Below are positions 49,963-60,735 of a stretch of DNA of 64,000 nucleotides, one piece after another (position 1 is the first letter of the stretch; every line of letters starts with the position of its first letter). The notes under the pieces are model-generated. The model searched no databases and had not been told where the DNA came from. It saw only the letters and a program-made list of their open reading frames with translations. Made by a program: the position numbers and the translations under genes. The stretch is from Pseudonocardia autotrophica (GTDB lineage: Bacteria; Actinomycetota; Actinomycetes; Mycobacteriales; Pseudonocardiaceae): positions 6,076,001 through 6,140,000 of the forward strand of contig NZ_AP018920.1 of NCBI RefSeq assembly GCF_003945385.1. The letters run 5' to 3'.

Positions 49963-51528
49963 TCAGTCGTAGACACCGGCCACCGCCCAGCCGCCGGCCC
50001 GGTGCACGAGCAGCAGTGCCGTCCCGTCGGCGAGGACGGCCTGCACCCGCACCGCCGGGCCGGGATCGCCGGGTGCCCACCAGCGGGCCCCCATCGGCCA
50101 GGGACCGGCCCAGTCGGTGATCTCCCGGTCCGGGCCACCACCACCGGAGATCCGGTGCGGGGCGCCGTCGAGCAGGTCCGGGGCGGCCGGGTGCACCTCG
50201 GCGCCACCGGCCGCGAACAGCCGGACCGGTACCGGCTCCGGCGGCACCGTCGCCGGCGACGGTGCCGGCAACCGCCCCGGCCAGGACGCCGGCGGATCCT
50301 TCGGCGACGTGCCCGCGACCTCGGCGGTCCGCTCCTCCCCCCAGGGCACCAGCCGGATCCGCTCGCCGGGGTCCCGACCGCCGGCCGGGACCGCGGTGAG
50401 CACCGCCTCCGGCCCGAGCAGCGCCTGCACCCGGACCAGCGCCCGCCCGGCCCGCTCGTCGGCCTCGCCGACGTCGCCCCACAGCCCGCGCTGCAGCGCC
50501 CCGGCCTGCACCGTGTCCTCGGGGGTCAGGCGCAGCGCGACCAGCGTGCCGGAGCCGCCGCGCCCGAGCCACGAGTCGAGCTGCCAGCGCACCCGGTCGA
50601 CCGTGCCGCCCGGGGTCAGCGGCTCGGCGCAGCGCCAGACCCGCAGCAGCTCCTCCCCGCTGTCGGTGCGCGCGTGCACCCCGAGCCGGGTGCACGCCAG
50701 ACCGTGCCCGGCGAGCGCCTCGTGCAGCCGGGTGGCCAGCCCGCGGGCGGCGAACGCGGCCGCATCCACCCGGTCCACCGGCGGGTCCAGCTCGATCGCC
50801 GCGGCCAGCTCCTCCGGCGGCACCCGGCGGGCCGGGGGCCGCGGATCGACGCCCCTGGCCAGCCGGTGCGCGGCCACCGCGTCGGCGCCGAACCGGGAGG
50901 CGACGTCGGCCTCGGCCAGCGCCGCGAACGCCCCCAGCGACCGCAGGCCGAGCCGGCGCAGCAGATCGACCAGCGTGGACCGGTCGACATCCGGATCCCG
51001 GTCCAGCTCGGCGACCTCCAGCGGGGCCAGGAACTCCGCCGACCGGCCCGCAGGCACCCCGCGACCGCGGCGGGCCGCGAGCTCGGCGGCGAACATCCCG
51101 TCCGCGATCCCGATCTGGCACTCGGTGGCGGCCCGCAGCGCCACCTGGTCGATCAACCGTTCCACCGCGGCCCGCTCGCCGCCGAACCAGCCGACCGGGC
51201 CGCGGGCCGGCAGCACCAGCAGCCCGGGCCGGACCACCTCGACGCCGGGGGCGAGCTCCTCGACCGCCGCGGCGACCGGCTCGAACAGCCGCGCGTCCCG
51301 GCCCGGATCCGGCGCGAGCACCGCGAGCCCGGGACAGCGGGCCTGCGCCTCGCGCCTGCGCAGCCCGCGCCGCACCCCGTACCTGCGGGCGGTCGCCGAG
51401 CAGGCCAGCACCCGATTGGCATGGAACACCGCCGCCGGACGGTGCACCGGTACGTGCGCGGCCCGGGCCGCCGCGGTGACCGGCCAGTCCGGGGACCAGA
51501 CCGCGAGTACCCGGGCCTCGGCACTCAT
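49963..51528 (-). CDS. imuB: ImuB, inactive Y-family polymerase homologue
   Basis: This protein of about 521 residues has the Y-family palm, fingers and little-finger order but lacks catalytic acids. The first motif reads LAVWSPDWPV where active members have Asp-containing FFAxVD, and residues around ATECQIGIADG and LGLRSLGAFAAL mark the palm and helix-hairpin-helix. In mycobacteria ImuB is a hub that binds the sliding clamp, ImuA' and DnaE2. The ATG at 51528 overlaps the imuA' stop by 4 bases, so it is co-induced with it from the LexA-controlled promoter. The Pro-rich C-terminal region (about 420-460) is typical. Confidence 0.92.
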   Translation of the reverse strand: MSAEARVLAVWSPDWPVTAAARAAHVPVHRPAAVFHANRVLACSATARRYGVRRGLRRREAQARCPGLAVLAPDPGRDARLFEPVAAAVEELAPGVEVVRPGLLVLPARGPVGWFGGERAAVERLIDQVALRAATECQIGIADGMFAAELAARRGRGVPAGRSAEFLAPLEVAELDRDPDVDRSTLVDLLRRLGLRSLGAFAALAEADVASRFGADAVAAHRLARGVDPRPPARRVPPEELAAAIELDPPVDRVDAAAFAARGLATRLHEALAGHGLACTRLGVHARTDSGEELLRVWRCAEPLTPGGTVDRVRWQLDSWLGRGGSGTLVALRLTPEDTVQAGALQRGLWGDVGEADERAGRALVRVQALLGPEAVLTAVPAGGRDPGERIRLVPWGEERTAEVAGTSPKDPPASWPGRLPAPSPATVPPEPVPVRLFAAGGAEVHPAAPDLLDGAPHRISGGGGPDREITDWAGPWPMGARWWAPGDPGPAVRVQAVLADGTALLLVHRAGGWAVAGVYD

Positions 51529-52547
51529 CCGGCCACCCGCACCGCGGGTATCCCGGCTTCGGCCTGGACCTCGACGACGGTCCCGCCCGGGCCCGGCAAC
51601 AGCACCTCGGCACCCCGGCCCGCGAGCCCGATCCCGCGGCCGTGCGCGCGCACCTCCACCCGGCGCGACCGGAGCCGGCCCGCCCCGCGACCGGCCCCCT
51701 CCCAGTGCGCCCGCTCGCAGTGCAGCCGCAGGTCGGCTCCCGGCCAGGAACCCAGCGCCAGCAACACCGACCCGCGTTGCCGGGCCCGGGCCATCAGCCG
51801 CTGACGGTCCGCCGCGCGCAACCCGGCCCGCTCCGGACCGGCGACCACGACCAGATCCAGCCCGTCGAGCAGGGCCGCGGTGACCGGGACCACGTCGGCC
51901 CCCGGATCCGGGACCAGCGCCAACCGGTCCAGCCGGACACCGCTCTCGGCCGCCGCCGTCGCCCCCAGGCCCGGCCGGCCGACCACTCCCGCCCACGCTC
52001 CCTCCGCGGACGCCGCCGCCAGCAGCGCGAACAACAGCGAACCGGCGCCCGCCCCGGCACCGACCGCGACCGTGGAGCCGCGACGCAACCCGCCGCCGGG
52101 CAGCAGCCCGGACAGTGGGCCGAGCACCGGCAGCACCGGATCGCCGGGGCCCAGCGGATCCACCGGGGCAGCCGCGGCCCCGGCGGCGGCTCCGATGGTG
52201 ACCCCGGCCGGGCGCGCGGATCCGGTGCAAGGGCCTGCGCGCGGGCGGGACCGCTCGGGATCCGCCCTGGCCTCCATCCGGTGCAGCACCCGACGGGCCG
52301 TGGCCAGCCGGTCCGCGGGCGGCACGCCACCCCCGGCCGGGCCCCGTGCCCCGGCGAGCGGCTCCCGCCCGCCCTCCGGAGCACGGGGCCCGGCGTACCC
52401 GCTTCCGGGGCCGGCGTGACCGACGGGGACGGGATCCCCGTCCGCCCCCGCGCACCACGTGCCGGCTCCGATCACCGGACCCGACACCTCCGCCGGGTCG
52501 AACACCGGCTCCGGGTCCCCACCCGCACCGGTATCCACAGCCCTCAC
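51525..52547 (-). CDS. imuA': ImuA' accessory protein of the DnaE2 mutasome
   Basis: This 340-residue RecA-like protein has a degenerate Walker A (VAVGAGAGAGSLL, no Lys-Thr/Ser) and weak Walker B (LDLVVVAGPE), as in ImuA' and SulA-like relatives. The C-terminal half (about 160-340) carries the conserved part. The N-terminal 110 residues are Gly/Pro/Arg-rich and longer than in M. tuberculosis ImuA' (about 200 residues). GGGGGAGG lies 9 bases before the GTG at 52547; a GTG one codon upstream is also possible. It is needed for induced mutagenesis with DnaE2 and ImuB in mycobacteria. Confidence 0.85.
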   Translation of the reverse strand: MRAVDTGAGGDPEPVFDPAEVSGPVIGAGTWCAGADGDPVPVGHAGPGSGYAGPRAPEGGREPLAGARGPAGGGVPPADRLATARRVLHRMEARADPERSRPRAGPCTGSARPAGVTIGAAAGAAAAPVDPLGPGDPVLPVLGPLSGLLPGGGLRRGSTVAVGAGAGAGSLLFALLAAASAEGAWAGVVGRPGLGATAAAESGVRLDRLALVPDPGADVVPVTAALLDGLDLVVVAGPERAGLRAADRQRLMARARQRGSVLLALGSWPGADLRLHCERAHWEGAGRGAGRLRSRRVEVRAHGRGIGLAGRGAEVLLPGPGGTVVEVQAEAGIPAVRVAG

Positions 52548-52637
52548 CACACGGACCTCCCCCGCTCCCACGCACCGCGACCGGCCCGCTGACCGGTCGG
52601 AACCTGTCCGGCACGCCGTGGGGAAGACGACGCATGC

Positions 52638-52659
52638 TCGAACTGATGTTCGAATCATA
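52638..52659 (-). promoter_or_regulatory. imuA'-imuB SOS promoter with a perfect LexA box
   Basis: TATGAT (52659-52654) is followed directly by TCGAACATCAGTTCGA (52653-52638, minus strand), an exact TCGAAC-N4-GTTCGA box over the expected transcription start. The leader to the GTG would be about 100 bases. Confidence 0.88.
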
Positions 52660-52829
52660 GAGGCCGGATCGGCCCTGCGCAGCCCCCGGTCGGGGGATGT
52701 CCGGGCCGATGCGGAGCACCGTCGCACGCCACCCCGACAGTTTCCGCGGTGCGGACCGCGAGAAGCCCCGGACACGGCGCGGCCCGGGCCGCACACGGCG
52801 ACCCGGGCCGACGGCCGCGGAGAGCGGAC

Positions 52830-54389
52830 TCAGTGCGCGAAGTGCCGCGTTCCGGTCAGGTACATCGCGACGCCCGCCTTCGCACAGGCCGCGACCACCA
52901 GCTCGTCGCGCACCGAACCGCCGGGCTGCACGACCGCGGCGACACCGGCGTCGAGCAGCACCTCCAGCCCGTCCGGGAACGGGAAGAACGCGTCCGAGGC
53001 CGCGACCGAGCCGCGCGACCGGTCACCGGCGCGCTGCACCGCGAGCCGGGCCGCGTCCACCCGGTTGACCTGACCCATGCCGACGCCGACCGCGGCGCCG
53101 TCGTGCGCGAGCAGGATCGCGTTCGACTTCACCGCACGGCAGGCGCGCCAGGCGAACGCCAGGTCGGCGAGGGTCTCCTCGGCGACCGGGTCCCCGGTGA
53201 CGAGCTTCCAGGCCGCCGGGTCGTCACCGTCGGCGTCGACCAGGTCGCGCTGCTGGACGAGCACCCCGCCGGAGATCGGGCGCAGCTCCACCGCGGCCCG
53301 GGCGACCTCACCGGGGATCCGCAGCAGCCGGATGTTCTTCTTGCGCTGCAGCACCTCCAGCGCACCGTCGGCGTACGACGGGGCGAGCAGCACCTCGGTG
53401 AAGATCTCCGCGACCTGCTCGGCCAGCTCCACCGAGACCTCACCGTTGACCGCGATCACGCCGCCGAAGGCCGACACCGGGTCGGTGGCGTTGGCCTTCC
53501 GGTGCGCCTGCGCGACGTCCGTCCCGACCGCGATGCCGCACGGGTTCGCGTGCTTGATCACCGCGACGGTCGGCCGGTCGCCGTGGTCGTGCGCGGCCCG
53601 CCAGGCGGCGTCGGCGTCGACGAAGTTGTTGTACGACATCTCCTTGCCGTGCAGCTGCTCGGCACCGGCCAGGCCGGGGGCACCGTCGGTGTACAGCGCG
53701 GCGGCCTGGTGCGGGTTCTCGCCGTAGCGCAACGACCGCGCGCGGTTCCAGGTGGCGCCGATCCAGGTCGGGAACGGCCCGGCGTCCTCCTCGGGCGCCA
53801 GATCGGCCCCCATCCAGGACGCCACCGCGACGTCGTACCCCGCGGTGTGCCGGAACGCCTCGGCAGCCAGCCCGCGCCGGTCCTCGATCACGAACCCGCC
53901 CGCGGCGACCTGCTCCAGCACCCACTCGTAGCGGCCCGGATCGACCACCACGGCGACGCTGTCGTGGTTCTTCGCCGACGCGCGCACCATCGCCGGGCCG
54001 CCGATGTCGATCTGCTCGACGATCTCGTCCCGGCTCGCGCCGGACGCCACGGTCTCCCGGAACGGGTACAGGTTGGACACCAGCAGGTCGAACGGCGCGA
54101 TGCCCAGCTGCTCCAGCTGGTCGAGGTGCTCGGGCTTGCGGGTGTCGGCCAGCAGCCCGGCGTGCACCCGCGGGTGCAGCGTCTTCACCCGGCCGTCGAA
54201 GCACTCGGGGAACCCGGTGACCTCCTCGACCGCGGTGACCGGCACACCGGCGTCGGCGATCCGGGCAGCGGTCGACCCGGTCGAGACGATCTCCACCCCC
54301 GCGGCGTGCAGCCCGGTCGCCAGGTCCAGCAGCCCGGCCTTGTCGTAGACACTGATCAGGGCCCGGCGGACCGGCCTGCGCTCACTCAT
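52830..54389 (-). CDS. purH: bifunctional AICAR transformylase / IMP cyclohydrolase
   Basis: This protein of about 519 residues catalyses the last two steps of purine synthesis. The N-terminal MGS-like cyclohydrolase has [15 protein letters not shown] and the phosphate loop STGSTA. The C-terminal transformylase has [29 protein letters not shown] and [22 protein letters not shown] with the catalytic Lys-His area. The ATG at 54389 follows GAGGTGAAC and lies 2 bases after the purN stop. A GTG at 54395 would overlap it as GTGA. It forms an operon with purN, as in M. tuberculosis. Confidence 0.96.
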   Translation of the reverse strand: MSERRPVRRALISVYDKAGLLDLATGLHAAGVEIVSTGSTAARIADAGVPVTAVEEVTGFPECFDGRVKTLHPRVHAGLLADTRKPEHLDQLEQLGIAPFDLLVSNLYPFRETVASGASRDEIVEQIDIGGPAMVRASAKNHDSVAVVVDPGRYEWVLEQVAAGGFVIEDRRGLAAEAFRHTAGYDVAVASWMGADLAPEEDAGPFPTWIGATWNRARSLRYGENPHQAAALYTDGAPGLAGAEQLHGKEMSYNNFVDADAAWRAAHDHGDRPTVAVIKHANPCGIAVGTDVAQAHRKANATDPVSAFGGVIAVNGEVSVELAEQVAEIFTEVLLAPSYADGALEVLQRKKNIRLLRIPGEVARAAVELRPISGGVLVQQRDLVDADGDDPAAWKLVTGDPVAEETLADLAFAWRACRAVKSNAILLAHDGAAVGVGMGQVNRVDAARLAVQRAGDRSRGSVAASDAFFPFPDGLEVLLDAGVAAVVQPGGSVRDELVVAACAKAGVAMYLTGTRHFAH

Positions 54390-54391
54390 GT

Positions 54392-55006
54392 TCACCTCGT
54401 GGGTTCGGAGGCGGTGGTCCCCGATGCGGCGAGCCGCCGCACCGTCCCGACCAGCAGCCGTCGTTCCTCGGTCTTGATCCGCTCGTGCAGGACGGTCTCG
54501 TCGTCGCCCGGGAGCACCGGCACCTCCGCCTGCGCGAGCACCGGCCCGGTGTCCAGTCCCGCGTCGACCTCGTGCACGGTCGCGCCGGTGACGTCCACCC
54601 CGGCGGCCAGCGCGTCACGCACCGCGTGCGCGCCGGGGAACGCCGGCAGCAGGGCCGGATGCGTGTTCAGCATCGGGCATCCGAGTGCGTCCAGGAAAGC
54701 CGGTGCGACCAGCTTCATGAAACCGGCCCCGACGACGAGGTCGGGCCGGTGTGCCGTCACGGCCACGGCGAGTGCCCGGTTCCACGCCGCCCGGTCCGGA
54801 TGATCACCGACCCGCTCGACGAAAGTCGGCAGCCCCGCTGCCGCGGCCCGGTCCAGTCCGGCGGCCCCGGAGCGGTCCGCCCCGACGGCGACCACCCGGT
54901 ACTCCGGGCCCGCCGCGTCGAGCAACGCCTGGAGCAGGGTCCCGCCACCCGAGACCAGGACGACGATCCGGAACCGGCCGGTCACCGGCTGTTCGTCCGC
55001 TCCCAC
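54392..55006 (-). CDS. purN: phosphoribosylglycinamide formyltransferase
   Basis: This enzyme of about 204 residues makes N-formyl-GAR with formyl-tetrahydrofolate. The phosphate loop reads [12 protein letters not shown], with Leu in the place of the usual Asn (GTNLQA). The catalytic trio is present: Asn and His in [15 protein letters not shown] and Asp in [22 protein letters not shown] precedes the GTG at 55006; a GTG at 54985 gives a start nearer to most relatives. It is co-transcribed with purH. Confidence 0.95.
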   Translation of the reverse strand: MGADEQPVTGRFRIVVLVSGGGTLLQALLDAAGPEYRVVAVGADRSGAAGLDRAAAAGLPTFVERVGDHPDRAAWNRALAVAVTAHRPDLVVGAGFMKLVAPAFLDALGCPMLNTHPALLPAFPGAHAVRDALAAGVDVTGATVHEVDAGLDTGPVLAQAEVPVLPGDDETVLHERIKTEERRLLVGTVRRLAASGTTASEPTR

Positions 55007-55109
55007 CGCTCTCCCTCGACATCGCCTCGCAGGCCGTCCTGCTGCACGAGCCAGGGTAGGCGGGGGCCGGCCGGTCGGCGCCGGGGCCCTGCCCGGCCGG
55101 TCGGTGCGG

Positions 55110-56840
55110 TCAGCGGCCCGGCTCGTCGTCCGGTCTCCCGGCAGCACCGGGATCGGCCGCAGCACCGGCCGCATCCCGATCAGCGGCAGCGGCAGTGGCA
55201 TCATCGGGAGCGCCGGCAGCAGCATCGTGGGGAGCGCCGTCAGGGGCGTCGTCAGGGCCGCCGACAGCGTTGTCACGGGCGACAGCGTTGTCACGGGCGG
55301 CCGCGTTGTCACGGGCGGCAGCGTTGTCACCGTCGGCAGAGCTGTCGGGGGCGTCGGTGCCGTCCGGCTCGGAGCCGGCTGCTGCTGCGGGTGCGCGCCC
55401 GGGCCTACCGGCCCCCGAGGTGCGGTGCCGTTCCACCAGGTCCCCGACCGTGGCCGGGCGGCCCTGCCGCGTGCCGCGGGGCCGCACGGGCACCGGGCGT
55501 GGCGCCGGGCGGTCACCGGCCGCGTTCCCCATCGGGACGTGCCGGGCCAGCTCCGGCCCGGCGCAGGTGAGCAGCGCCGGCAGGCCGATCAGCAGCAGCA
55601 CCGCTCCGAAGACCGCGCCGCCGTGGAAGGAGACCGGGTCGTACGGGCCGCCACCGAGCGATCCCCCGGCCACGGTGGCGAGCACCGACGCCCCGACGGC
55701 GGTGACCACGGCGGCGGTCAGCGGTGCCGCGATCCGGTCCGCGGTGGGCGCGCCGGTCGGCAGCGCACGCCGGCAGGCCAGGCCGGTCAGCACACCGACG
55801 GCCACCGGGAGCAGCAGCACCAGCGGCGCCGCGGTCGGCACGGCGGTCACCGGGAGCAGCGCGGTGAGCGGGAACGGCGGCATCGGGCCGGGTTCGGCGG
55901 TCAACGGGCCGGAGGCGGCGACGCCCATCGACACACCCGGCCCCGTCGCCCACGACAGAGCGCCGACCAGGGCGTTCGGCAGGTAGCCCACGGTCAGCAC
56001 GAGCACCCCGGACGCGGCGCCCACGCCCGGGCCGAGCCGGGCCGCGACCTCGGTCACCGCCGGTGCGGTGAACACCAGTGCTGCGGTCAGCACGAGCGCG
56101 GCGGTCAGCAGCAGCCCGGTGGCCGCCACCCGGACCCCGGCCAGCGCCACCCCCGGCCAGCCCGCCAGCACCCGGCGCCAGGCCACCGGGAACCCACAGG
56201 CGTGGACGACGCCGACGCCGGCGGCCGTGCCGCCGATCAGTCCCGCACCGACCAGGGAGGCCCACGGCGCGGTCACCGCCATCTCCCGCGGCAGCAGCGC
56301 ACCGGCCAGCACCGCGACCGCAGCGGCCGCGCCCGCCTGGCTCGCGACGACGGCACCCGCGTCGTGCCGGACCCGCCCGCCCAGCCGGAGCACCGCCCAG
56401 CGGGAGAACCAGGCGACCATCACGACGACCACGATCGTCGGCAGCAACGGCAGCACCCCGAGCGGATGACCGTTCAGCGCGATCGGGATCTGGTGGGCGG
56501 CCAGCCACATCGGGACGGCGGCGGCGAGTGCCCCGTCCGCCGTCACCGGGGCACCACCGGTGCCGGTGAGCAGTGCGGCGACCGGCACCAGCATCGTGTA
56601 GCCGGCCAGCACCGCGCCCATCGTCGAGGCCAGCAGCACCCGCAGCCGGTCCAGACCGTGCCCCGGGCCACCCCGCTCCCCGCGCCTGCCGGAACCGTCC
56701 CGGAGGTTCTCGCCGCGGGGCCGCCCGCGCTCGGCGACGGCCGTGTCACGGCCACCGCCGCGGGCCCGTGCCGCCCCGGAGCCGGACGTCCGGGAACGGG
56801 GAGCGGGACGGCCGCGGGTGGGCCGGGACGGGATGCTCAC
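55110..56840 (-). CDS. PerM/DUF6350-like multi-spanning membrane protein
   Basis: This 576-residue protein has an Arg/Gly-rich N-terminal tail (about 60 residues), some 9-11 hydrophobic helices (about 70-460) and a disordered acidic Ala/Asp-rich tail of about 110 residues. The position between the DUF5336-like gene and purN-purH matches M. tuberculosis Rv0955 (PerM), which stabilises the divisome under low magnesium and acid (established, recalled). The words GPGVSMGVAASGPL and DPVSFHGGAVFGAVLL are compact loops probably facing outside. The GTG at 56840 is used. No catalytic motif is seen. Confidence 0.82.
   Translation of the reverse strand: MSIPSRPTRGRPAPRSRTSGSGAARARGGGRDTAVAERGRPRGENLRDGSGRRGERGGPGHGLDRLRVLLASTMGAVLAGYTMLVPVAALLTGTGGAPVTADGALAAAVPMWLAAHQIPIALNGHPLGVLPLLPTIVVVVMVAWFSRWAVLRLGGRVRHDAGAVVASQAGAAAAVAVLAGALLPREMAVTAPWASLVGAGLIGGTAAGVGVVHACGFPVAWRRVLAGWPGVALAGVRVAATGLLLTAALVLTAALVFTAPAVTEVAARLGPGVGAASGVLVLTVGYLPNALVGALSWATGPGVSMGVAASGPLTAEPGPMPPFPLTALLPVTAVPTAAPLVLLLPVAVGVLTGLACRRALPTGAPTADRIAAPLTAAVVTAVGASVLATVAGGSLGGGPYDPVSFHGGAVFGAVLLLIGLPALLTCAGPELARHVPMGNAAGDRPAPRPVPVRPRGTRQGRPATVGDLVERHRTSGAGRPGRAPAAAAGSEPDGTDAPDSSADGDNAAARDNAAARDNAVARDNAVGGPDDAPDGAPHDAAAGAPDDATAAAADRDAAGAAADPGAAGRPDDEPGR
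55269..55340 (-). repeat. 18-bp tandem repeat in the C-terminal tail of the PerM-like gene
   Basis: Four phased units of GTTGTCACGGGCGGCAGC type start at 55269, 55287, 55305 and 55323. On the coding strand they encode DNAAAR/DNAVAR hexapeptides in the disordered tail. The unit length is a multiple of three, so copy number can change without a frameshift. Confidence 0.75.
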
Positions 56841-56922
56841 CCGGTCAGGGTCGCAGCGCCGGGACGCCACCGACGGCAGGCACGCCGGGGACGGCGGTCA
56901 CCGGTGGCGGCCGGCACCCGGG

Positions 56923-58358
<1,436 letters not shown>

Positions 58359-58367
58359 AGCTGCCGC

Positions 58368-59285
58368 CTACTTCGCGGAGAGGATCTCCTTCATCAGCGC
58401 GGCGGTCTCGGACGGCGTCTTGCCGACCTTCACGCCCGCGGCCTCGAGGGCCTCCTTCTTCGCCTGCGCGGTGCCGGCCGAGCCGGACACGATGGCGCCG
58501 GCGTGGCCCATCGTCTTGCCCTCCGGGGCGGTGAAGCCCGCGACGTAACCGGCGACCGGCTTGGTGACGTTGGCCTTGATGAAGTCGGCAGCCCGCTCCT
58601 CGGCGTCGCCACCGATCTCGCCGATCATCACGATCGCCTCGGTCTCCGGGTCCGCCTCGAACGCCTCGAGGGCGTCGATGTGGGTGGTGCCGATGACCGG
58701 GTCACCGCCGATGCCGATCGCGGTGGAGAAGCCGAACTCACGCAGCTCGAACATCATCTGGTAGGTCAGGGTGCCGGACTTCGACACCAGACCGATCTTG
58801 CCGGGGCCGGCGATGTTCGCCGGGATGATGCCCGCGTTGGACTTCCCGGGGGAGATGATGCCCGGGCAGTTCGGCCCGATGATCCGGGTCCTCGGGGTTC
58901 GGGGTGCCCCCGGGGTCGTCTCAGCGCCCTTGGCGACGGCGTGCGCCCAGAAGTACGCCGAGTCGTGCACCGGGATGCCCTCGGTGATCACCACGGCCAG
59001 CGGGATCTCGGCGTCGATCGCCTCGATCACGGCGTCCTTGGCGAACTTCGGCGGGACGAACAGCACCGACACGTCGGCGCCGGTCTCCTTCATCGCCTCC
59101 TCGACCGTGCCGAACACGTGGACGTCCTTGTCGCCCACCGTGTGCGTGGTGCCGGCCTTGCGGGCGTTCACGCCGCCCACGATGTTCGTGCCCGACGCCA
59201 GCATCTTGGTGGCGTGCTTGGTGCCCTCGCCGCCGGTGATGCCCTGGACGATGACCTTGCTGTTCTCGTTGAGGAAGATCGACAT
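58368..59285 (-). CDS. sucD: succinate-CoA ligase alpha subunit
   Basis: This 305-residue alpha subunit of succinyl-CoA synthetase carries the CoA-binding Rossmann domain ([27 protein letters not shown]) and the ligase domain with the phosphohistidine segment [31 protein letters not shown] and [15 protein letters not shown] are intact. It forms a complex with SucB/C and converts succinyl-CoA to succinate with NTP formation. It lies 3 bases downstream of sucC and shares its promoter. A strong hairpin terminator follows. Confidence 0.97.
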   Translation of the reverse strand: MSIFLNENSKVIVQGITGGEGTKHATKMLASGTNIVGGVNARKAGTTHTVGDKDVHVFGTVEEAMKETGADVSVLFVPPKFAKDAVIEAIDAEIPLAVVITEGIPVHDSAYFWAHAVAKGAETTPGAPRTPRTRIIGPNCPGIISPGKSNAGIIPANIAGPGKIGLVSKSGTLTYQMMFELREFGFSTAIGIGGDPVIGTTHIDALEAFEADPETEAIVMIGEIGGDAEERAADFIKANVTKPVAGYVAGFTAPEGKTMGHAGAIVSGSAGTAQAKKEALEAAGVKVGKTPSETAALMKEILSAK

Positions 59286-59288
59286 GTC

Positions 59289-60461
59289 TCAGGCTCCAGC
59301 GTTCGCGAGCTCGGCGGCCTTGGCGGCCGCGTCGTCCATCGTGCCCACCACGGTGACGAGCGGGTGGTTCGCGTCGGCGAGGATCTGGCGCCCCTCGTCG
59401 ACGTTGTTGCCGTCCAGCCGGACGACCAGCGGCTTGGTCGCGTCGTCGCCGAGGATCTTCAGCGCCTCGACGATGCCGTTGGCGACCGCGTCACAGGCGG
59501 TGATGCCACCGAAGACGTTGACGAAGACGCTCTTGACCTCGTCGTCGCCCAGGATGACGTCCAGGCCGTCGGCCATGACCTGCGCCGAGGCGCCGCCGCC
59601 GATGTCGAGGAAGTTGGCGGGCTTCACGCCGCCGTGCGCCTCGCCGGCGTAGGCGACGACGTCCAGGGTGCTCATGACCAGGCCCGCGCCGTTGCCGATG
59701 ATGCCGACCTGGCCCCCGTCGAGCTTGACGTAGTTGAGGCCCTTGGCCTTGGCCTTCGCCTCGAGCGGGTTCTCGGTGCGCTCGTCGACCAGCTCGGCGT
59801 GCGCCGGGTGCCGGAAGTCGGCGTTCTCGTCCAGGGTGACCTTGCCGTCGAGCGCGATCACCTTGTCCTGCGGGTCACGGACCAGCGGGTTGACCTCGAC
59901 CAGCGTCGCGTCCTCGGAGACGAAGGTCTCCCAGAGCTTCACGATGACGTTCGCGGCCTCGTCGGCGACGGCGGCCGGGATCTTGCCCTCGGCGACGATC
60001 TCGTCGGCCTTGGCCTTGTCGACACCGGCGATCGGGTCGATCGCGATCCGGGCCAGCGCGTCCGGACGCTCGACGGCCAGCTGCTCGATCTCCATGCCGC
60101 CCTCGGCCGAGCACATGGCCAGGAAGGTGCGGTTGGAGCGGTCCAGCAGGAACGAGAAGTAGTACTCCTCGGCGATGTCGCTGGCCTCGGTCACCAGCAC
60201 CTGGTGGACGGTGTGACCCTTGATGTCCAGCCCGAGGATGGCCTCGGCCTTCTCCTTGGCCTCGTCCGCGTTCTCGGCCAGCTTCACGCCGCCGGCCTTG
60301 CCCCGCCCGCCGGTCTTGACCTGAGCCTTCACCACGACCGCGGTGCCCAGCTCAGCCGCCGCGGCCGCCGCGTCGGCGGCGTTGTCCACGGTCCTGCCCG
60401 GCAGCACCGGGACTCCGTGCGCGGCGAAGAGATCCTTCGCCTGGTACTCGTACAGGTCCAC
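59289..60461 (-). CDS. sucC: succinate-CoA ligase beta subunit
   Basis: This 390-residue beta subunit has the ATP-grasp domain ([42 protein letters not shown]) and the C-terminal CoA-ligase domain ([28 protein letters not shown]). GGGAGAGCCGA precedes the GTG at 60461. It is the first gene of the sucCD operon and diverges from a lipase gene. The 274-bp gap between them holds both promoters, the lipase -10 being TATCGT at 60724. Confidence 0.97.
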   Translation of the reverse strand: MDLYEYQAKDLFAAHGVPVLPGRTVDNAADAAAAAAELGTAVVVKAQVKTGGRGKAGGVKLAENADEAKEKAEAILGLDIKGHTVHQVLVTEASDIAEEYYFSFLLDRSNRTFLAMCSAEGGMEIEQLAVERPDALARIAIDPIAGVDKAKADEIVAEGKIPAAVADEAANVIVKLWETFVSEDATLVEVNPLVRDPQDKVIALDGKVTLDENADFRHPAHAELVDERTENPLEAKAKAKGLNYVKLDGGQVGIIGNGAGLVMSTLDVVAYAGEAHGGVKPANFLDIGGGASAQVMADGLDVILGDDEVKSVFVNVFGGITACDAVANGIVEALKILGDDATKPLVVRLDGNNVDEGRQILADANHPLVTVVGTMDDAAAKAAELANAGA

Positions 60462-60723
60462 TCGGCTCTCCCGCTCCACTTCGCTCTCGTCGCGACCGGC
60501 GCGGCCCGGGTTCCCCCCGGGCGCACCCCGCACTGGGGAGGCGGCAGCGGTCGCGGACGTCGGTCGTGCTGCGTCGGGGAGCCTAACCAGACCGGCCGCA
60601 CCCGTCCTGACCTGGTCCTGGTGACAGCTGTCACCCCGCAGGAGCAACCACCGGCGACCGCGGGCGACGAGCCCCGGCCGGTTTCGCCCGTTGTGCCGTC
60701 TGGTTGCGGTGGCGTTTCTGACC

Positions 60724-60729
60724 TATCGT
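60724..60729 (+). promoter_or_regulatory. leaderless-type -10 box of the lipase gene
   Basis: TATCGT lies 6 bases before the ATG at 60736, with no ribosome binding site. Confidence 0.55.
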
Positions 60730-60735
60730 TCGATC

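Noticed and set aside
49963..52635. A reading frame in phase with imuB that stays open through all of imuA' from an ATG at 52635 just behind the LexA box
   Set aside because: The extra residues are Gly/Arg/Pro-rich with no domain character, and imuA' in the other frame has the expected family features. Open alternate frames are common at this GC content.
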